Position numbers and translations under genes: made by a program. The notes under the pieces are model-generated. The model did no database searches, was not told the DNA's origin, and saw only the letters and a list, made by a program, of their open reading frames with translations. A stretch of DNA of 64,000 nt. It comes from Turnera subulata. Its lineage: Eukaryota > Streptophyta > Magnoliopsida > Malpighiales > Passifloraceae. The stretch covers positions 220,578-284,577 of the forward strand of contig JAKUCV010001116.1 in the NCBI GenBank assembly GCA_028386065.3. The letters are read 5' to 3'. This document shows positions 45,747 to 57,899 of this stretch, in pieces (position 1 is the first letter of the stretch; each line of letters starts with the position of its first letter).

Positions 45747-47238
45747 CGATGAAGAATCCTAGGTAGCAAGAGTATGTAGAAGTTAGAACTTAGCTAGCAA
45801 CTTTTGTCTCTGTTTACAACAGTTTTTAGAGTTAACGTCGACCAGTTTCCGTATTTGTGAAGTCTACTTTGGGGGTGATTCCTTTTCTTGCAAGGAAGCT
45901 TGTCCAGCATTGGAATTGTATATTTGTATGCACATATTGAACAACTAGGCAGAGAAGGATTTAGGCATAAAATAATCAAAATCATAGTGGGAAAAGAAAG
46001 AATTAAACCCAAGAGAGTTGAAAACGAATAAAGGTACAACAATGGATCGTTGTTCTGCAGGAAACAATGAACAAAGTAGAGGAGGACGACGAAGATTAGG
46101 AGGAGATCAGGTCCTGGACCAGTACACAAGGTAAATGGGCTTGGAAAGGTCTCGAGCTTTCATTTGTCCCTTTCTATAGTTGGGCCAAAAACTAACCAAG
46201 AAGAATCATACACAAGAACTTTAAATTCTGTATGTAACCCAAGTACTGAAGCAATTGGACATACTCTTCTCGGTGCATTGGGCCGAAAAGAAAAGCCGCC
46301 GAATGGACTTTGCCTTTGCCTAATTTTCACTATTTTTTTTCTGGTCTGATAAAAGCAATAATTTGGCAATATTTTTTTTCAATGAAGACAAAATATTTTG
46401 ACAATCCGAAATGCGTAATGTGAAGAGATTGGAGAACCTAGGGATTAAGGAAGAACAACTTGCTGCTCCTCCTTTCATGGGAAGAAGATGAATATGTTTT
46501 TTTTTTTGAACATCGAAGAAGATGAATATCATTGCCTATAATGAACACCCTGAGATTTTCCTTTTGACGTAACAGAAGAATTTAATAGTACTAAAAGAAA
46601 ACTATAACATTGCTTTAGAATTTCAATTTCCCCTTCCAAAGGGAGAAATCCCATTTTGATTCGAGCTCCCATCAATGCCTGCCCCAATCAAAATAATGAT
46701 GAAAGGGCTCTGGACGGGTTCAGGCTAGCCACTAGCCATGGCCTATAAATAAATAAAGGAGGGCCATTTGTCAAATCCCATTTCCAAGGGGATAAATATG
46801 GTTTGGCACCTTTCTTCACATATGACGACAATACATTAGCCAACAAAACACAAAACACACTCTCGATTCCGCCACCTCCAAAAAATAAAGGTTGCTTTCA
46901 CCAACCTGTTTCTTCCGTCTCTCCCCACCATTTTTTTTTTCATATCCCCCACACTCCTCCAATAATATACTACCCACCAGAAAGAAACCCACCACTATTG
47001 GTAACACCACCTTATGTCTTCCATTCCTCTCAAATCAAACCAAAACAAACACCGTCCACCACCCAAATAAAATAGTATAAATAAATTATCAAACTATGCC
47101 ATACATGTAACCTATCCATAGTCCTAACCAAGTCAGTAGAAGAAGTGAACCACCCCAAAACCCACCCACCCAAACCCCCATGGCGGTGGCCTGCAATAAC
47201 TTTTATGGTATTACCGCTGCCACTATTCATAAACGGAA

Positions 47239-47288
47239 TAATGATGATGATGATGGATGATGATGGTGGTGATGATGGATGATGATGG
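47239..47288. repeat. GAT/GGT trinucleotide microsatellite
   Basis: Imperfect repeats of ATG/GAT with GGT interruptions over about 50 bases. Confidence 0.85.
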
Positions 47289-47504
47289 GGGTGTCATCCA
47301 TCCACATGAATGATATGGAGGAGGAGGAGCACCACCATATTAGGGGGTTTGGTCAGAAAAGGTGGACCTCCTTTTGTGTCCCTAGAGGGCTGCGTTGCAT
47401 GCGTGGCGCAGCCCATCCTACGGCGCACGTTAGCCCTCCCCCACCCTCCCACACACACACCTAAGCGGTGGCCTCATCCTTCTAGATCTCAAAATCAGCC
47501 GCAC

Positions 47505-47543
47505 ACCCCTCCCACCCCCCACCCACCCCACCCCCACCCCCCC
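47505..47543 (-). promoter_or_regulatory. C-rich block, potential G-quadruplex on the minus strand
   Basis: Runs of three to seven C separated by single A or T residues. The minus strand therefore has at least five G-runs of three or more with one-base loops, matching the pattern for a stable G-quadruplex (i-motif on the plus strand). It lies about 290 bp before the trihelix ATG. Confidence 0.7.
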
Positions 47544-47835
47544 TAATTCAATATGTCCACCAAACCCCACTTTCCCCACCACCACCCACAACCACAACCA
47601 CAACCACATCCACATCCCTCCTCCTCCTCCTCCTCCCCTACTTTTCTCTCTTATCCTCCTCCTCCCTCCCTCCCCTCTCTCCACCGCCACCAAAATCCCT
47701 CCTTTACCCTTCTTCTCCCCATCGCTCGCCGCCTCTTTTTCCTATTTAACCCTAAATCGGAACCTCAACCTGCTTCACCGGCCCTAGATCCTTAACCTAC
47801 GCACATCCCGATCAAACCCACCAAACCAAACCCAG

Positions 47836-48927
47836 ATGTCCATCTCCACCCCAGGCCCCGGATCTCCGTCCGGCCAGGATCCGATCATCCCTCCCAGCCC
47901 TCTCCCCATCCAGGCCATCCCGGCTCCGACTCAGCCCTCCACTAACCCCCGGCGCCTCCCGCCGCCATGCTGGTCCCACGACGAGACCGTCGCCCTCATC
48001 GACGCCTACCGCGACAAGTGGTACGCTCTCCGCCGTGGCAACCTCAAGGCCAACCACTGGCAGGAGGTCGCCGACGACGTTGCCCGCCGCTGCCCTGACT
48101 CGTCTCCGGCCAAGACCGCCGTCCAGTGCCGCCACAAGATGGAGAAGCTCCGGAAACGCTACCGCACCGAGATCCAGCGAGCTAGATCCATGCCCGTCTC
48201 CAGATTCTCCTCTTCCTGGGTCCACTTCAAGCGCATGGACTCCATGGAGAAGGGCCCCCAGGCCAAGCCCGACTTCATGTCGGAAAGCGACAACGATGAG
48301 AACGACGACGATAATGACGACGACGACGAGAGCAATCAAGGGTTTTATCCCGATAGTTACAGGAACGGGACTAATATCCTGAACACGAGGAGTCTCCAGA
48401 AGATGTACCGGAACGGGATTGGAAATCCCGGTACTACCTTGAACGCCAGTGGCTCTGGAGTTGCTGGAGCTGGTGGTTTTAGGATTAGGATACCCACCGG
48501 CGTGAGTATAGCGCAGCCAGCGCCGCCCAAGTTTTATGCTAAAGCGGCTGCTGCGGCGGATATGAAGTACGCTGGAACTCCTCCTAGCATGGGTGGCCCT
48601 AATTCGGGAGTGAAAACGAGTTTTGGTGGTATGGGGACTGGTACTCGGGTTATGAGGGGCACTGGCCCGGAGGAAAGTGGGAAGAAGAGGGAGAGGGATC
48701 CAATGGAGGAGATGGTGGCGGCAATTAAGGTCTTGGGAGATGGGTTTGTGAGGATGGAGCAGATGAAGATGGAGATGGCGAAAGAGATGGAGACTATGAG
48801 GATGGAGATGGAGATGAAGCGGACTGAGATGATTCTAGAGTCGCAGCAGCGGATTGTAGAGGCTTTTGCAAAGGCATTTTCAGAGAAGAAGAAGAAGCCC
48901 AAGAGAATGCCTTCACCTGAGGCATAG
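47836..48927 (+). CDS. Trihelix (SIP1-clade) transcription factor
   Basis: An intronless ORF of 363 residues. After a Pro/Ser-rich N-terminus comes a trihelix/Myb-like domain at about residues 40-115 with the regularly spaced Trp/aromatic residues: PPPCWSHDETVALIDAYRDKW, ANHWQEVADDVARRC, TAVQCRHKMEKLRKRYR. Then come SSWVHFKRMDSMEKG, an acidic tract at about residues 152-165 (Asp/Asn/Glu), a Gly-rich middle and a C-terminal Met/Glu/Lys-rich coiled coil (MEEMVAAIKVLGDGFVRMEQ, ESQQRIVEAFAKAF) ending in a basic KKKKPKR. This architecture matches ASIL/ENAP-like SIP1 trihelix proteins, nuclear DNA-binding regulators, some of which repress embryonic genes in seedlings. The 5' coding part is strongly GC-rich compared with the rest of the window. 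Confidence 0.93.
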   Translation: MSISTPGPGSPSGQDPIIPPSPLPIQAIPAPTQPSTNPRRLPPPCWSHDETVALIDAYRDKWYALRRGNLKANHWQEVADDVARRCPDSSPAKTAVQCRHKMEKLRKRYRTEIQRARSMPVSRFSSSWVHFKRMDSMEKGPQAKPDFMSESDNDENDDDNDDDDESNQGFYPDSYRNGTNILNTRSLQKMYRNGIGNPGTTLNASGSGVAGAGGFRIRIPTGVSIAQPAPPKFYAKAAAAADMKYAGTPPSMGGPNSGVKTSFGGMGTGTRVMRGTGPEESGKKRERDPMEEMVAAIKVLGDGFVRMEQMKMEMAKEMETMRMEMEMKRTEMILESQQRIVEAFAKAFSEKKKKPKRMPSPEA

Positions 48928-49992
48928 GCTGCTGATAATTGGGAGCACAGTAGGCTTTTGTTGTTGATTCTTCTTTTGATGAGTGTAGATGGCATAAATT
49001 TGATGTTACTCTGGTGCCAGTTGCTTATATATTTGAGTAGTCAGTTAGAAGATGTGAACTTGACTAGTTTTTTACTCTCTTAGGTTTGGTTGAATGGATT
49101 AGCTTTATTTTGGTAATTATTCACGTGCAGACAAGTAGTTCTTAGTGTTAACTCTGTACTTCTGTTTTAATTTAAGGTGTAGGAATGGAGAAGTTACTTT
49201 CCGTCTCCTGGTTTCAGGCTAATTTTGATTTCTTGGATGGATGCTGAATATGTTTTATATTTACTTGTGCAAAGATTTCTGCATTATTCAGCGCTGCAAT
49301 TGTTCTTCATGCATAAGGAACTGAATGTTGTGATGTGACGACATTGATTTTTTCCTTTTGTGACTGGGATCAGCTTTCTGAGAGCTTTGGTTCCAACTTC
49401 TTTGTTTGATGGATGATCTTAGAAAAGCTTCCTTATTACTCATTTACATAATCAGTGGGTGCTGAAACAGGGTGTAAATTTTCTTCAAAATGAGCTTTTA
49501 CACAGACGCCCAAGCATTCCCATCCACTAGGTTCCTTGTTTATTCCTGTACTAATACAGGAAAACTGTTTTTGATTCTTCGTACAGTTTCTACTCACTAT
49601 TCAGTGGCATTTGTGATGTTGGACAACTGTAATTCTGGACTGTTTTATCTCTTCTGGAACTATGCTCTTGGTGTTTTATGCAATCCGCTCTGTTTCTGCT
49701 ATTAACTGCAAACATGATTCTATTCTAACAACAAAATGCGACAATACAAAAGGGAAAATCAATTCATATCGGATTTTGGAGTGAAACCTGTTCAGGAATT
49801 CATTTCATCGCCCGTGATGGTCTACAAATATCCATTCTCTTTACTCTGATTCCATTGAAGTCCTGGACTTATTCTATCGCACGCAATAAAAGGCTATTGC
49901 TTATTTGGGGGGTTAGTTCTTGACGCAACCAGGACGACGGGTCGTTTATGAACGAAGCAAAAAGAAAAAGTAATAGGATCGATCGAGGGATT
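48928..49992. other. 3' UTR of the trihelix gene and spacer
   Basis: Probably several hundred bases of 3' UTR, then spacer to the tRNA gene. The small ORF at 49490-49705 shows no domain. Confidence 0.4.
49962..49977 (-). terminator. Pol III oligo-T terminator of tRNA-Trp
   Basis: Reading on from the tRNA 3' end on the minus strand, ACTTTTTCTTTTTG occurs about 20 bases downstream, giving two T5 runs sufficient for Pol III termination. Confidence 0.75.
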
Positions 49993-50064
49993 TGAACCCG
50001 ACGTGAATCGAACACGCAACCTTCTGATCTGGAGTCAGACGCGCTACCATTGCGCCACGGATCC
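49993..50064 (-). tRNA. trnW-CCA: tRNA-Trp (CCA)
   Basis: A 72-nt gene on the minus strand. The acceptor 5' end GGATCCG pairs with 3' CGGGTTC, with discriminator A. The D-arm is GCGCAATGGTAGCGC (A-box), the anticodon arm CTGACTCCAGATCAG with CCA at 50030-50032, and the T-arm GCGTGTTCGATTCACGT with the GTTCGATTC B-box. CCA is not encoded, as expected for a nuclear tRNA, and there is no intron. Downstream on the minus strand a T5 run (ACTTTTTCTTTTTG) provides a Pol III terminator. The sequence matches plant cytosolic tRNA-Trp as I know it. Confidence 0.97.
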
Positions 50065-53000
50065 TTGTTGATAAAGTGCGCCATTTAAAGTTTACTAATT
50101 AAGTCGATGTCTGGTGTTGGAGGCCCATTGAAGGCCGATAACTAAGAAGCTGACCTTGTAACTGTGCACACAACAGGGGACTAGGCTGAGAGGCCGGCCC
50201 ATTGGAGTCCTGCAAACCAAGAAACTTACCTCTTCCGTCCCGTGTAGGAAACCAGGAGGAACCTGGTTAAAAGTGTGAACACAATACAGCGTACTCTGTC
50301 TATGTGGGTAATTGCGACTTGCACGGGCATTGCGCCTCGTTGCGAGATATTCGTGTTAGCATTTACAGATTCTTTTAAATGTCTTCAACGTTTAGGAGCA
50401 TGGTAACTATTTTATACCCAAAACTAGGATGGAGTACTAATTTTTGGAATTTTACTTATTTTTTCCAGATACATCAAGTAAAACATCACTTGTTTTGAAC
50501 TGTTCCTCCTCATATCCTCCTTAAAAAGTTTGTCCCTCTGCAGCACATTGGAAAATGCTAGAGGGATTTAGGTTGAACGACGAGAGAAAGACATGAACCA
50601 ATTCACCAATCAATATTTTTCAATTATGAGCCTCCATATAGATTTCCTATTTGCCAATATCCTTGAACCACAAAACACACACATGAAAAAAAGGGCGCAA
50701 ATAAACGAATAGCATTGAAAAAGCAACTAGCACAAAGTACTTTCTTTTCACACATACAGCTTAAAATTTGCACTCGAGCACCATAAGGCCTAGGTACCTA
50801 ATGAAGGCATGAAGAACCTTACAGTTGGCTGAGTTATCATCGGATATACAGAGACTATAGGAGTCTCTCTAAGATTGCAACATTCAACTCACTTATCAGT
50901 TACGAGAAATTTGACACTGGAAAATCTCAGGGTTCCCATTGTGGCAGTACAATATTTTTTTCCCCCATGTGGGGCAACTTGCAAGAGAAAAGTTGCCAGC
51001 GGAAGCAAACCCCCTGAAAACAATCCAGTTCAGGCTGACTTAAACCAGCCAGGTATCCTGCAAAAAAACATAAAAACAAAGCCACTACCACGCAAAGCTT
51101 GAGATTAGATAGAAAGATGAGCTACAACTCCATTAGAGCCCCAATAACAGCAATTGAAACCAACATTTCCGGTTAGCGAAGGTGCTGCCTAGTGATGGAA
51201 TCAGGGACGCCATGACATGAACCTCTTTATCAACATATATATTCTATGATAAATATTCGGAGGGACAGATGGAAACAGTAAATAATTCTCACATCGAAAA
51301 CTTCATAGACACGCTGGTAGGCAATAAGTTTTAATTCCTCCACTCCATTTCCCTCGCTGGCAAACACTTCAACCCAGTAGCAGAAGCAAAATGCAGAACC
51401 TACATTGTTCGTTCTATAGGCACTAAAATAATGCAAGCAATGATGCAAACTTAGAGACAGAGTGGTCTAGAGTCAAAGGTGTGTATACTACAGAGAATCT
51501 TTTGTTCTCCTAAACATTATTTGAATTCCATAAATTCGCAAATCCACTTCTAGACGAGAGAGGCCAATAGAACTGGAATAAAAAGCAAGCATCACCATAA
51601 GAGCTTGGTATACCTCGACAATGAGTTTAGACCAGAAAACAAGCAAATGCATACCCCTCAAACAAAGCATCTCAACTACTTCAAAAATTGGCAAGAACTT
51701 TGCAAAAAGCCTCAACAGAAGACGCCTGGCAACAAAGTAATCAGAGTGCCTAGAAGAATGCTCCAACTAACATTTCTAAACCTAATTCCCAAGTTCTTTA
51801 AGATAGAATCCCCAAGTGGATGGCTTCATCCATTACCTTGGGAAAGCTTCAAGCATCTGATGAATCAAGTGAGCTTTTCTCTTCAACAAATCAAAAAGTA
51901 TGCGCCTTCTTTTCTTTAGCAGCATCCTTAAGAAAATACAAATGAATGATATTTTTTCCCATAGTTCAAAATAATGATTTTAGAACTACAAAGCAAAGGT
52001 CCTATGATTATCGGAGCACATGCCAAGGTTAGCCAATTACACTTCCATGAAGCACATTCCAACTTAAACAGACAAGCGAAGTCAGAAACGCAAAACCGAC
52101 TACAACTTGTACATATCATCACACGCTCATATGCAATGCCACAGTTCAAACAAACAGTTTGTAGAAACTTATATTCTCCATGGCGTGTTTCTTTCCAATG
52201 CACCTTAGGTGCTTCCCTAGTGTGATTTAACACAGCCATGCGATATCAGAATTCAAACAGGAAAATCCATAACTAAATGCTTCCGCCCAAGCATGCTTTC
52301 GGTTGAAATAACCAGGCAGCAGAGCTTTAAGAAATTGTATCGTAATTATGCTTTATGAGCGTGTGAGTTTCCAATAAACTTCAATACTTGCTGATTCACT
52401 CTCCCTTTCACCTTTATCCCAAGTTCTAGCAATGCTAAAATTAAAGTCACACCACAACTATATGCCTTCCCGCTCTTGTTAAAAGCTAACCAATGTTCAG
52501 CAAATACCAAAATATCTGAAATTCCTTAACCATACACACAGAATAGCCTTGTTCTCTCATCAAATATGCAGTCAGTCAGCTAACACAAACGATGCAGCAC
52601 AACTCCCCGTGTCCAAAGGAGAGAACTGTACAACAGATAATAAAAGATCAATTCATTCAGTCAGCTAACACACCCGATGCAGCAGAACTCCCCATGTCCA
52701 AATGGGAGAACTGTAAAACAGATAATAAAAGATCAATTCATACATATCATACTAAGTAATTCTTCTCATTCCATATGCGCAAGTTTCCTTACAGCATGAA
52801 CTTGATAGTCATCTGGTCCGTACGTCCAATAAGGACCGACCTTATGCAGCCCCTCTTTCCTACAGAACTTTGGGCTCAATTTATCCAGAATACATAGCTA
52901 TCATGACGGACAATATCCTCTTTCCAAAACTGTAAGCCTCAAAAAGCATAACCTTCAAACACTCCACATTCTACAGCAGCATCTGTGTATGCCAAATCTG

Positions 53001-53183
53001 TTTCATAGAGAAATTAACTTGTGATGATAGGCTCCTCCCTTTGCCAAACCACCTCACTCAGGAATCAAAGAGGTGCAGTATCCTCAGAAATCGATGATCT
53101 TCAGAAATAGGCTAACGCACAAATATCATACAACTCCCAAACACATTATGGCAGGCAAACAGAAAATTATAGCTTCACTTACA
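50065..53183. other. Spacer and probable 3' UTR of the hnRNP Q-like gene
   Basis: No supported gene. The part next to 53183 is expected to be 3' UTR of the hnRNP gene. Minus ORFs at 51230-51448, 51488-51766 and 51928-52239 show no recognisable domain and no convincing splice partners. They may lie in a long or alternatively spliced 3' UTR. An 85-bp tandem repeat lies at 52573-52742. Confidence 0.4.
52573..52742. repeat. Two copies of an 85-bp tandem repeat
   Basis: Copies start CAGTCAGCTAACACA at 52573 and 52658 and end AAAGATCAATTCAT. They differ at several positions, so they are older than the 200-bp duplication at 6951. Possibly within the hnRNP Q-like 3' UTR. Confidence 0.85.
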
Positions 53184-56100
53184 TTAATAATAGGATCCGG
53201 AGCCTCCACTACCCATGTAATTGCTGCTGCCCATACCACGACCAGAATACATTGATGAGTACGAGCTACCACCAACCTGGCAATGAGGAATGGAATAAAA
53301 GCATGAGATACCAAAATATGTATTCCCATAGTTGTCTCGCATTCAGAATGGGAAGAAACATACATCACTGCTGCGAGGTATGTACTCACTACCATAGCTT
53401 GATGGGTACATTCCACCACCATCACTGCCACCATATGAACCTGAAAATTGAATGCACAATCATGGGAGGATAGTTAGTTCATATCATAAGACCGCAACTC
53501 TAATCTCATAATAATCCATCAACAGAAAAATACCCACCTCCATAACCCATGCCCTGACGACTACTATATAACCCATGTGAATCTTGACTGGAGACAGAAT
53601 TTCTGCTGCCTCCGTATCCGATATTGGATCTCCCCATTCTATCAAGCACATTGAGATTTTGATAAGGTAATAATCAAAGTTTATCTACCAGAAAGAGGGA
53701 AAATATAAAGGGAAAAAAAAAAGATTATGAAGCAAACCTATCAGAATATGCCTCCCGATATTGAGAAGTATCAGGACCAAGCTCATAGTCCAACCGAGCC
53801 CTTGAATGACGCGTACCAGCATCAGCATAACGTGTGGGAACTTCATCCTTTGATTGCAGCAAAAAGTATTGGATGCACTTTAGCCATTATTGGACTAGGA
53901 AAAATATAGATATAAAGCTTGTTTGATCGAAAGTAAAACTAACCAGTGCAGCATATGGCCGTTTTGATCCCGAAACATGATCATAATCACGGGAGCGTGC
54001 TTCACGGTAACTTGGAGGAGGTCTCTCATACCTTTGGCTGTAGCCATCATCTTCATACGCTCTCCTTGCTGCAGTTCGAGACGTGTTTCTAGGAAGATCA
54101 GCATAGCCAGAACCACGAGAAGAGAAATCATCTCTATATGATGGGCGCCTCTCAGGGATGGGGACAGTCCTGGAACTATAATCGACACCAGTTCTGCTTC
54201 TCAATGGAGGGAGCTCATCGCGACGGCTATAATCCCTCCTCATACTACCTCTGGGATAGGATGGAGCTGCAAGCAAAAGGCAAATCGTCATGACAAGCTT
54301 CATTAGGCCACAGAAACCCCACCCACCCCCACAACCATAAAAAAATGATGCATACCAGGAGCTCTTCTATCATATGACCTAGGAGAAACTACCGGCCTGG
54401 CTCTTGCTGCCACAGGCATCACTGGAGGACGTCTGTCTCTATATTCTGCAGGCCTCTTCATACTTGCTGCAGAGGCACGACTTGCAATTCTTGAAGGCCG
54501 TGAAGGAACAGTACGTGGAACAGAGCGAACCCACGGACCTCTGACAACTCTATTAGCCCCACGACTAGAGCGGTGATCTCCACGACTACTGTGTTTTCCT
54601 TTTCCCCTTTGAAGTGGTCTTGATAACCTGGCCCTTACTTTAGCCTGAATACAATAAGAGCGATTAGAGGCTCGTATATGATAACAGTACAGAAATACAC
54701 ATTGACTAAATACAAACATACAGACACCAGCGGCACTTAAGTGGACAAACCTTGTTGTCTCCTTCACCCAATTCTGCATTGTTAATGCCTTTAGCACATG
54801 TCACTGCAGCCTCATGAGTATCAAATATAACAAAACCAAAATCCTTTCTTCTGGCAGACGGCATATTCCGGGCAAGCTCAATCTTCTCAATTTCTCCATA
54901 TATCTTTAAAAGTTCTCGAACACGATCCTCATCCCAAGAAGCCGGTAGTCCATCAATAAATACAGTCTTCACCTGAACTTACCCGGTAAAGTGAGTAGAA
55001 GCATTCTCAATGATACACAATCATAATGAGACTAATTCACAACATCATTATTAAATTATGGGAACAACCCAAGACAAACGTCTCAAACACCAGCATTACA
55101 TATATTACAGAACGAAGTTGCCCAGAATTACATGAACCAAAATTAACCAAAGAATAAATGAAAAATAAAAAACTGGAAAGGGGTTTCAAGCAAGGTGGCC
55201 AATGACCATCAAGGATGCTTCCATGATACGCATTCAGTACTAACCTTGGATACATAGTATACAAGCCTAATGCAGCTAGCCTACGCAAGGATATAACCAA
55301 CAGCTAAGACATAATTAAGTCTATAAATTACCTGCGACATTATTTCATCACCAGGGTCAATGAAGGAATCAGCAAAAGAAACCTTTGCAGGCCTATCAAC
55401 TCCAAATAGAACGTCTCTTTTCTGAAGACGTTTGAAAGCATCCATGGCATCAGAACGGGATGAAAATTCCAGAAAGGCAAACCCTCGATTCATTCCCTCA
55501 CTGTTGCTATCTTCTACCAATGTCAAATCCTCCACATTATCAACTCCATAATGTTTCAACTTCTCTCTTAACTGGAACCACAATCAATGACAAAAAGAAA
55601 AAGTAAGGAAATCTTCTCACTAACCACTAGTGCAGAAACTTGCATCTTGACAGTGACACTAATCACTTACGGCTTCCTTCGACCATGTCTTGCAAATATT
55701 ACCCAAAAAGAGCGTGTCACTGTCTTGACTTGGAGTAACACCACATTGTTTCCCATTAATCTGGAATTCAGTCATTGAAAACATTTTTCAGATGACATCA
55801 AGTCAGCTTAATTGATAGGCCAAATTGACAGTCTCAAATTTTACCACTGGGTTTTTTAACTCTGTCACAGCACGTTTTGCTTGTTCCACACTCGCAAAGC
55901 GCAAGAATGCAAACCCTTTATTCTTCTTCGTCTGGGCGTTCATCATCAGTCTGACTTCTTTGACCTCACCAACGCGACTGAACACTCTCCGAAGATCTTC
56001 CTCAGTGGCATCCTTGTCCAAGCCCCCAACAAATACTTCAAACTCCTTGCGTTTGCGCCTCTCTTTAAAGACATCATGGTGATCCTCTTCCTCTGCATCA

Positions 56101-57217
56101 ACCGTCTCAACATGCTCCTCCTCCTCAGCAGCATGTTCATCATCCTCATCGCCCTCGAGTTCTTCAGTTTCCAACTCCTCCTCCTCCTCCACCACGTCAC
56201 CCTCTTCCTCTTCAACTACATTCTCCTCTTCAACTTCCTCCTCAACTTCTTCCACAACCTGCGTATCCTCTTGTTCTACTTCCTTATCATCATAATCCAC
56301 CCCACCATACTCTTCAGGTTCATACATGGGATCGTTGTCATCAAGCTCTAACCGCTCATCTTTTTCATACTCCTCTACAGATTCCTTGACTTCTTCCTCT
56401 TCTGTCATAAAATAAGTTAGGTCATCCAGGTCGATTAAGAAATACTCAAAGCTGTCCAATCCTTCGGACATTGCAATCTTGTAAATGGTTAGAGATACTT
56501 ATACCCATAAAATTCCCAATCTTTTTCTGTAAATTCCATATCACTAAATCAATGTCCCTCACGTGCTTATTTACTTTCATTAATCGAAAGTTTAAAACTA
56601 TATCGCCTAAAGATTTGGGGGAACCATTGGATGGATGCCAGGCCGCACAGATTGAACAAGGCAAAATAACAAAGAATCGCGAAAGTATTTCTAAAGATTT
56701 AGGCAACCCACGAAAAGTTCACCACTTTACATGGTAAACAGAAATAAATTCATACCACCACCTAACAACTCAATCGACAAGCAATCCTAATAAATCGAAA
56801 AGAAAAATTGCACCAAATTCTTCAAAAAAATACCAACAATCTCATCAAAGATAAGTACTTTCCTACCTCAAAGAAGCAAACGCGCATAGAATGAGGAACA
56901 CCAACTAGATTAGAACCAAATTGGATAATCCGAAACGGAGAATACTTACTCTTTGACGAAGAAGGGCCGTCGGCCTGGGGTTCAGCTCCAGCTCCAGCTT
57001 CAGCTTCGACGACCAGCTTCTCCTCAACGATTGGCTTGTCTTCAACAACCTGCTTCTCCTCCACGGCCGGATTCTCATTGACAACCGATTTCTCCTCAAT
57101 CTTCGGCCCCTCCTCCTCCTTGTTCTGCTCCTTGGACGCACTTCTCGCGGGTCTGGCTGTCTTCCTAGGGCCCGCCGCCGACACGGCTCCTCCCCTCTTC
57201 AAATTTCGCGGAGGCAT
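53184..57217 (-). CDS. LIF2: hnRNP Q-like RNA-binding protein (LIF2-like), three RRMs
   Basis: Eleven exons: 56950-57217, 55845-56401, 55671-55760, 55332-55571, 54751-54972, 54356-54644, 53944-54266, 53738-53847, 53538-53638, 53364-53440 and 53184-53276 (789 residues). All introns are GT-AG. A Lys/Glu/Val-rich N-terminus and a long acidic region precede three RRMs: RRM1 near 199-275 (FEVFVGGLDKDATEEDLRRVF; KGFAFLRF), RRM2 near 290-370 (TLFLGNICKTW; RGFAFLEF) and RRM3 near 387-459 (KTVFIDGLPASWDED; FGFVIF). The C-terminus is Arg/Gly/Tyr/Ser-rich (RRDYSRRDELPP, GYGGSRNSVSSQDSHG) and ends GSGGSGSYY. Arabidopsis LIF2 partners LHP1 and regulates flowering and stress genes in chromatin and RNA. Exon 2 is set at the CAG acceptor at 56402, the only one keeping phase with exon 1 and matching homologues. 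Confidence 0.93.
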
Positions 57218-57899
57218 TGTTCTAAAATTTGCAAGTCAAAAACCCTAATTTTGTTTCCTCCACCCCCAATCCCTCCTCTAAATAGGATAAATTTCACGAA
57301 AATTCGACAACTTAATCGACAACCCTAATTATATTTTTTTTGGCTCACAAAAACCTAAATTAAACAGAAGCGGCTATATTTATATGCGGACGGAGATGTG
57401 AAGGCTATGCTGAGACGGGGGGAGTTTGTCCTTTTAGTTCAAGACTTGGAGGCCAAGCGCAGGCGTATTACACGTGGGGTAACGCCTGTCGCCACGTGGC
57501 CGCACATAAGTGGAGAAACGGTTGTGAATTAGTGTGGGATAAAAACACACGATTCTTCTCCTCCAGTATGACACATGCGTTGCTGACGTATTAACCCACC
57601 CTCAGTTCTGTTCTAAAGAATAGGATCTTAGTAGTACTTTCCAGTTTCGACAAAAAGGAACTTAGGACTTCGTTTAGATTTGCATCTGTGTCATCTCCTT
57701 CTTTGAAACTTATTGAGATACAACTCTTTGAAGATTTTCTAATTCATGGAATGTTCTTGCTACTTCTTTGAAAAACCTTGATATCACATCCCACATCTTT
57801 ATGTACTTCTTAAAAAAAAGGGTCATTTCCTTCTTTTCCATGATCTACCCATTAAAGCATTCTTTCAAAAAAAAAAATCTACACATTAAACAATCAAAA
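57218..57899. other. Promoter of the hnRNP Q-like gene and spacer
   Basis: 57218-57420 is likely the 5' UTR and promoter of the minus-strand hnRNP gene (AACCCTAATT telo-box-like motifs near 57240 and 57322). The rest separates it from the stop of the next minus-strand gene. No ORF of note. Confidence 0.5.

Larger units (their letters stand above)
45747..47835. other. Intergenic; upstream of ankyrin and trihelix genes
   Basis: Divergent spacer of about 2.1 kb with no supported gene. The right half becomes C-rich toward the trihelix gene: GAT-type microsatellites (47239-47288), a C-block (47505-47543) and CCT repeats near 47617-47635, all probably in the trihelix promoter or leader. Confidence 0.45.

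Noticed and set aside
47812..48339. 175-codon antisense ORF opposite the trihelix gene
   Set aside because: A shadow frame caused by the high GC of the sense exon; Val/Gly-rich with no domain, while the sense frame has a clear trihelix domain.
55881..56351. 156-codon plus-strand ORF opposite the hnRNP acidic exon
   Set aside because: Antisense of Glu/Asp codons gives Leu/Phe-rich sequence; no independent support.
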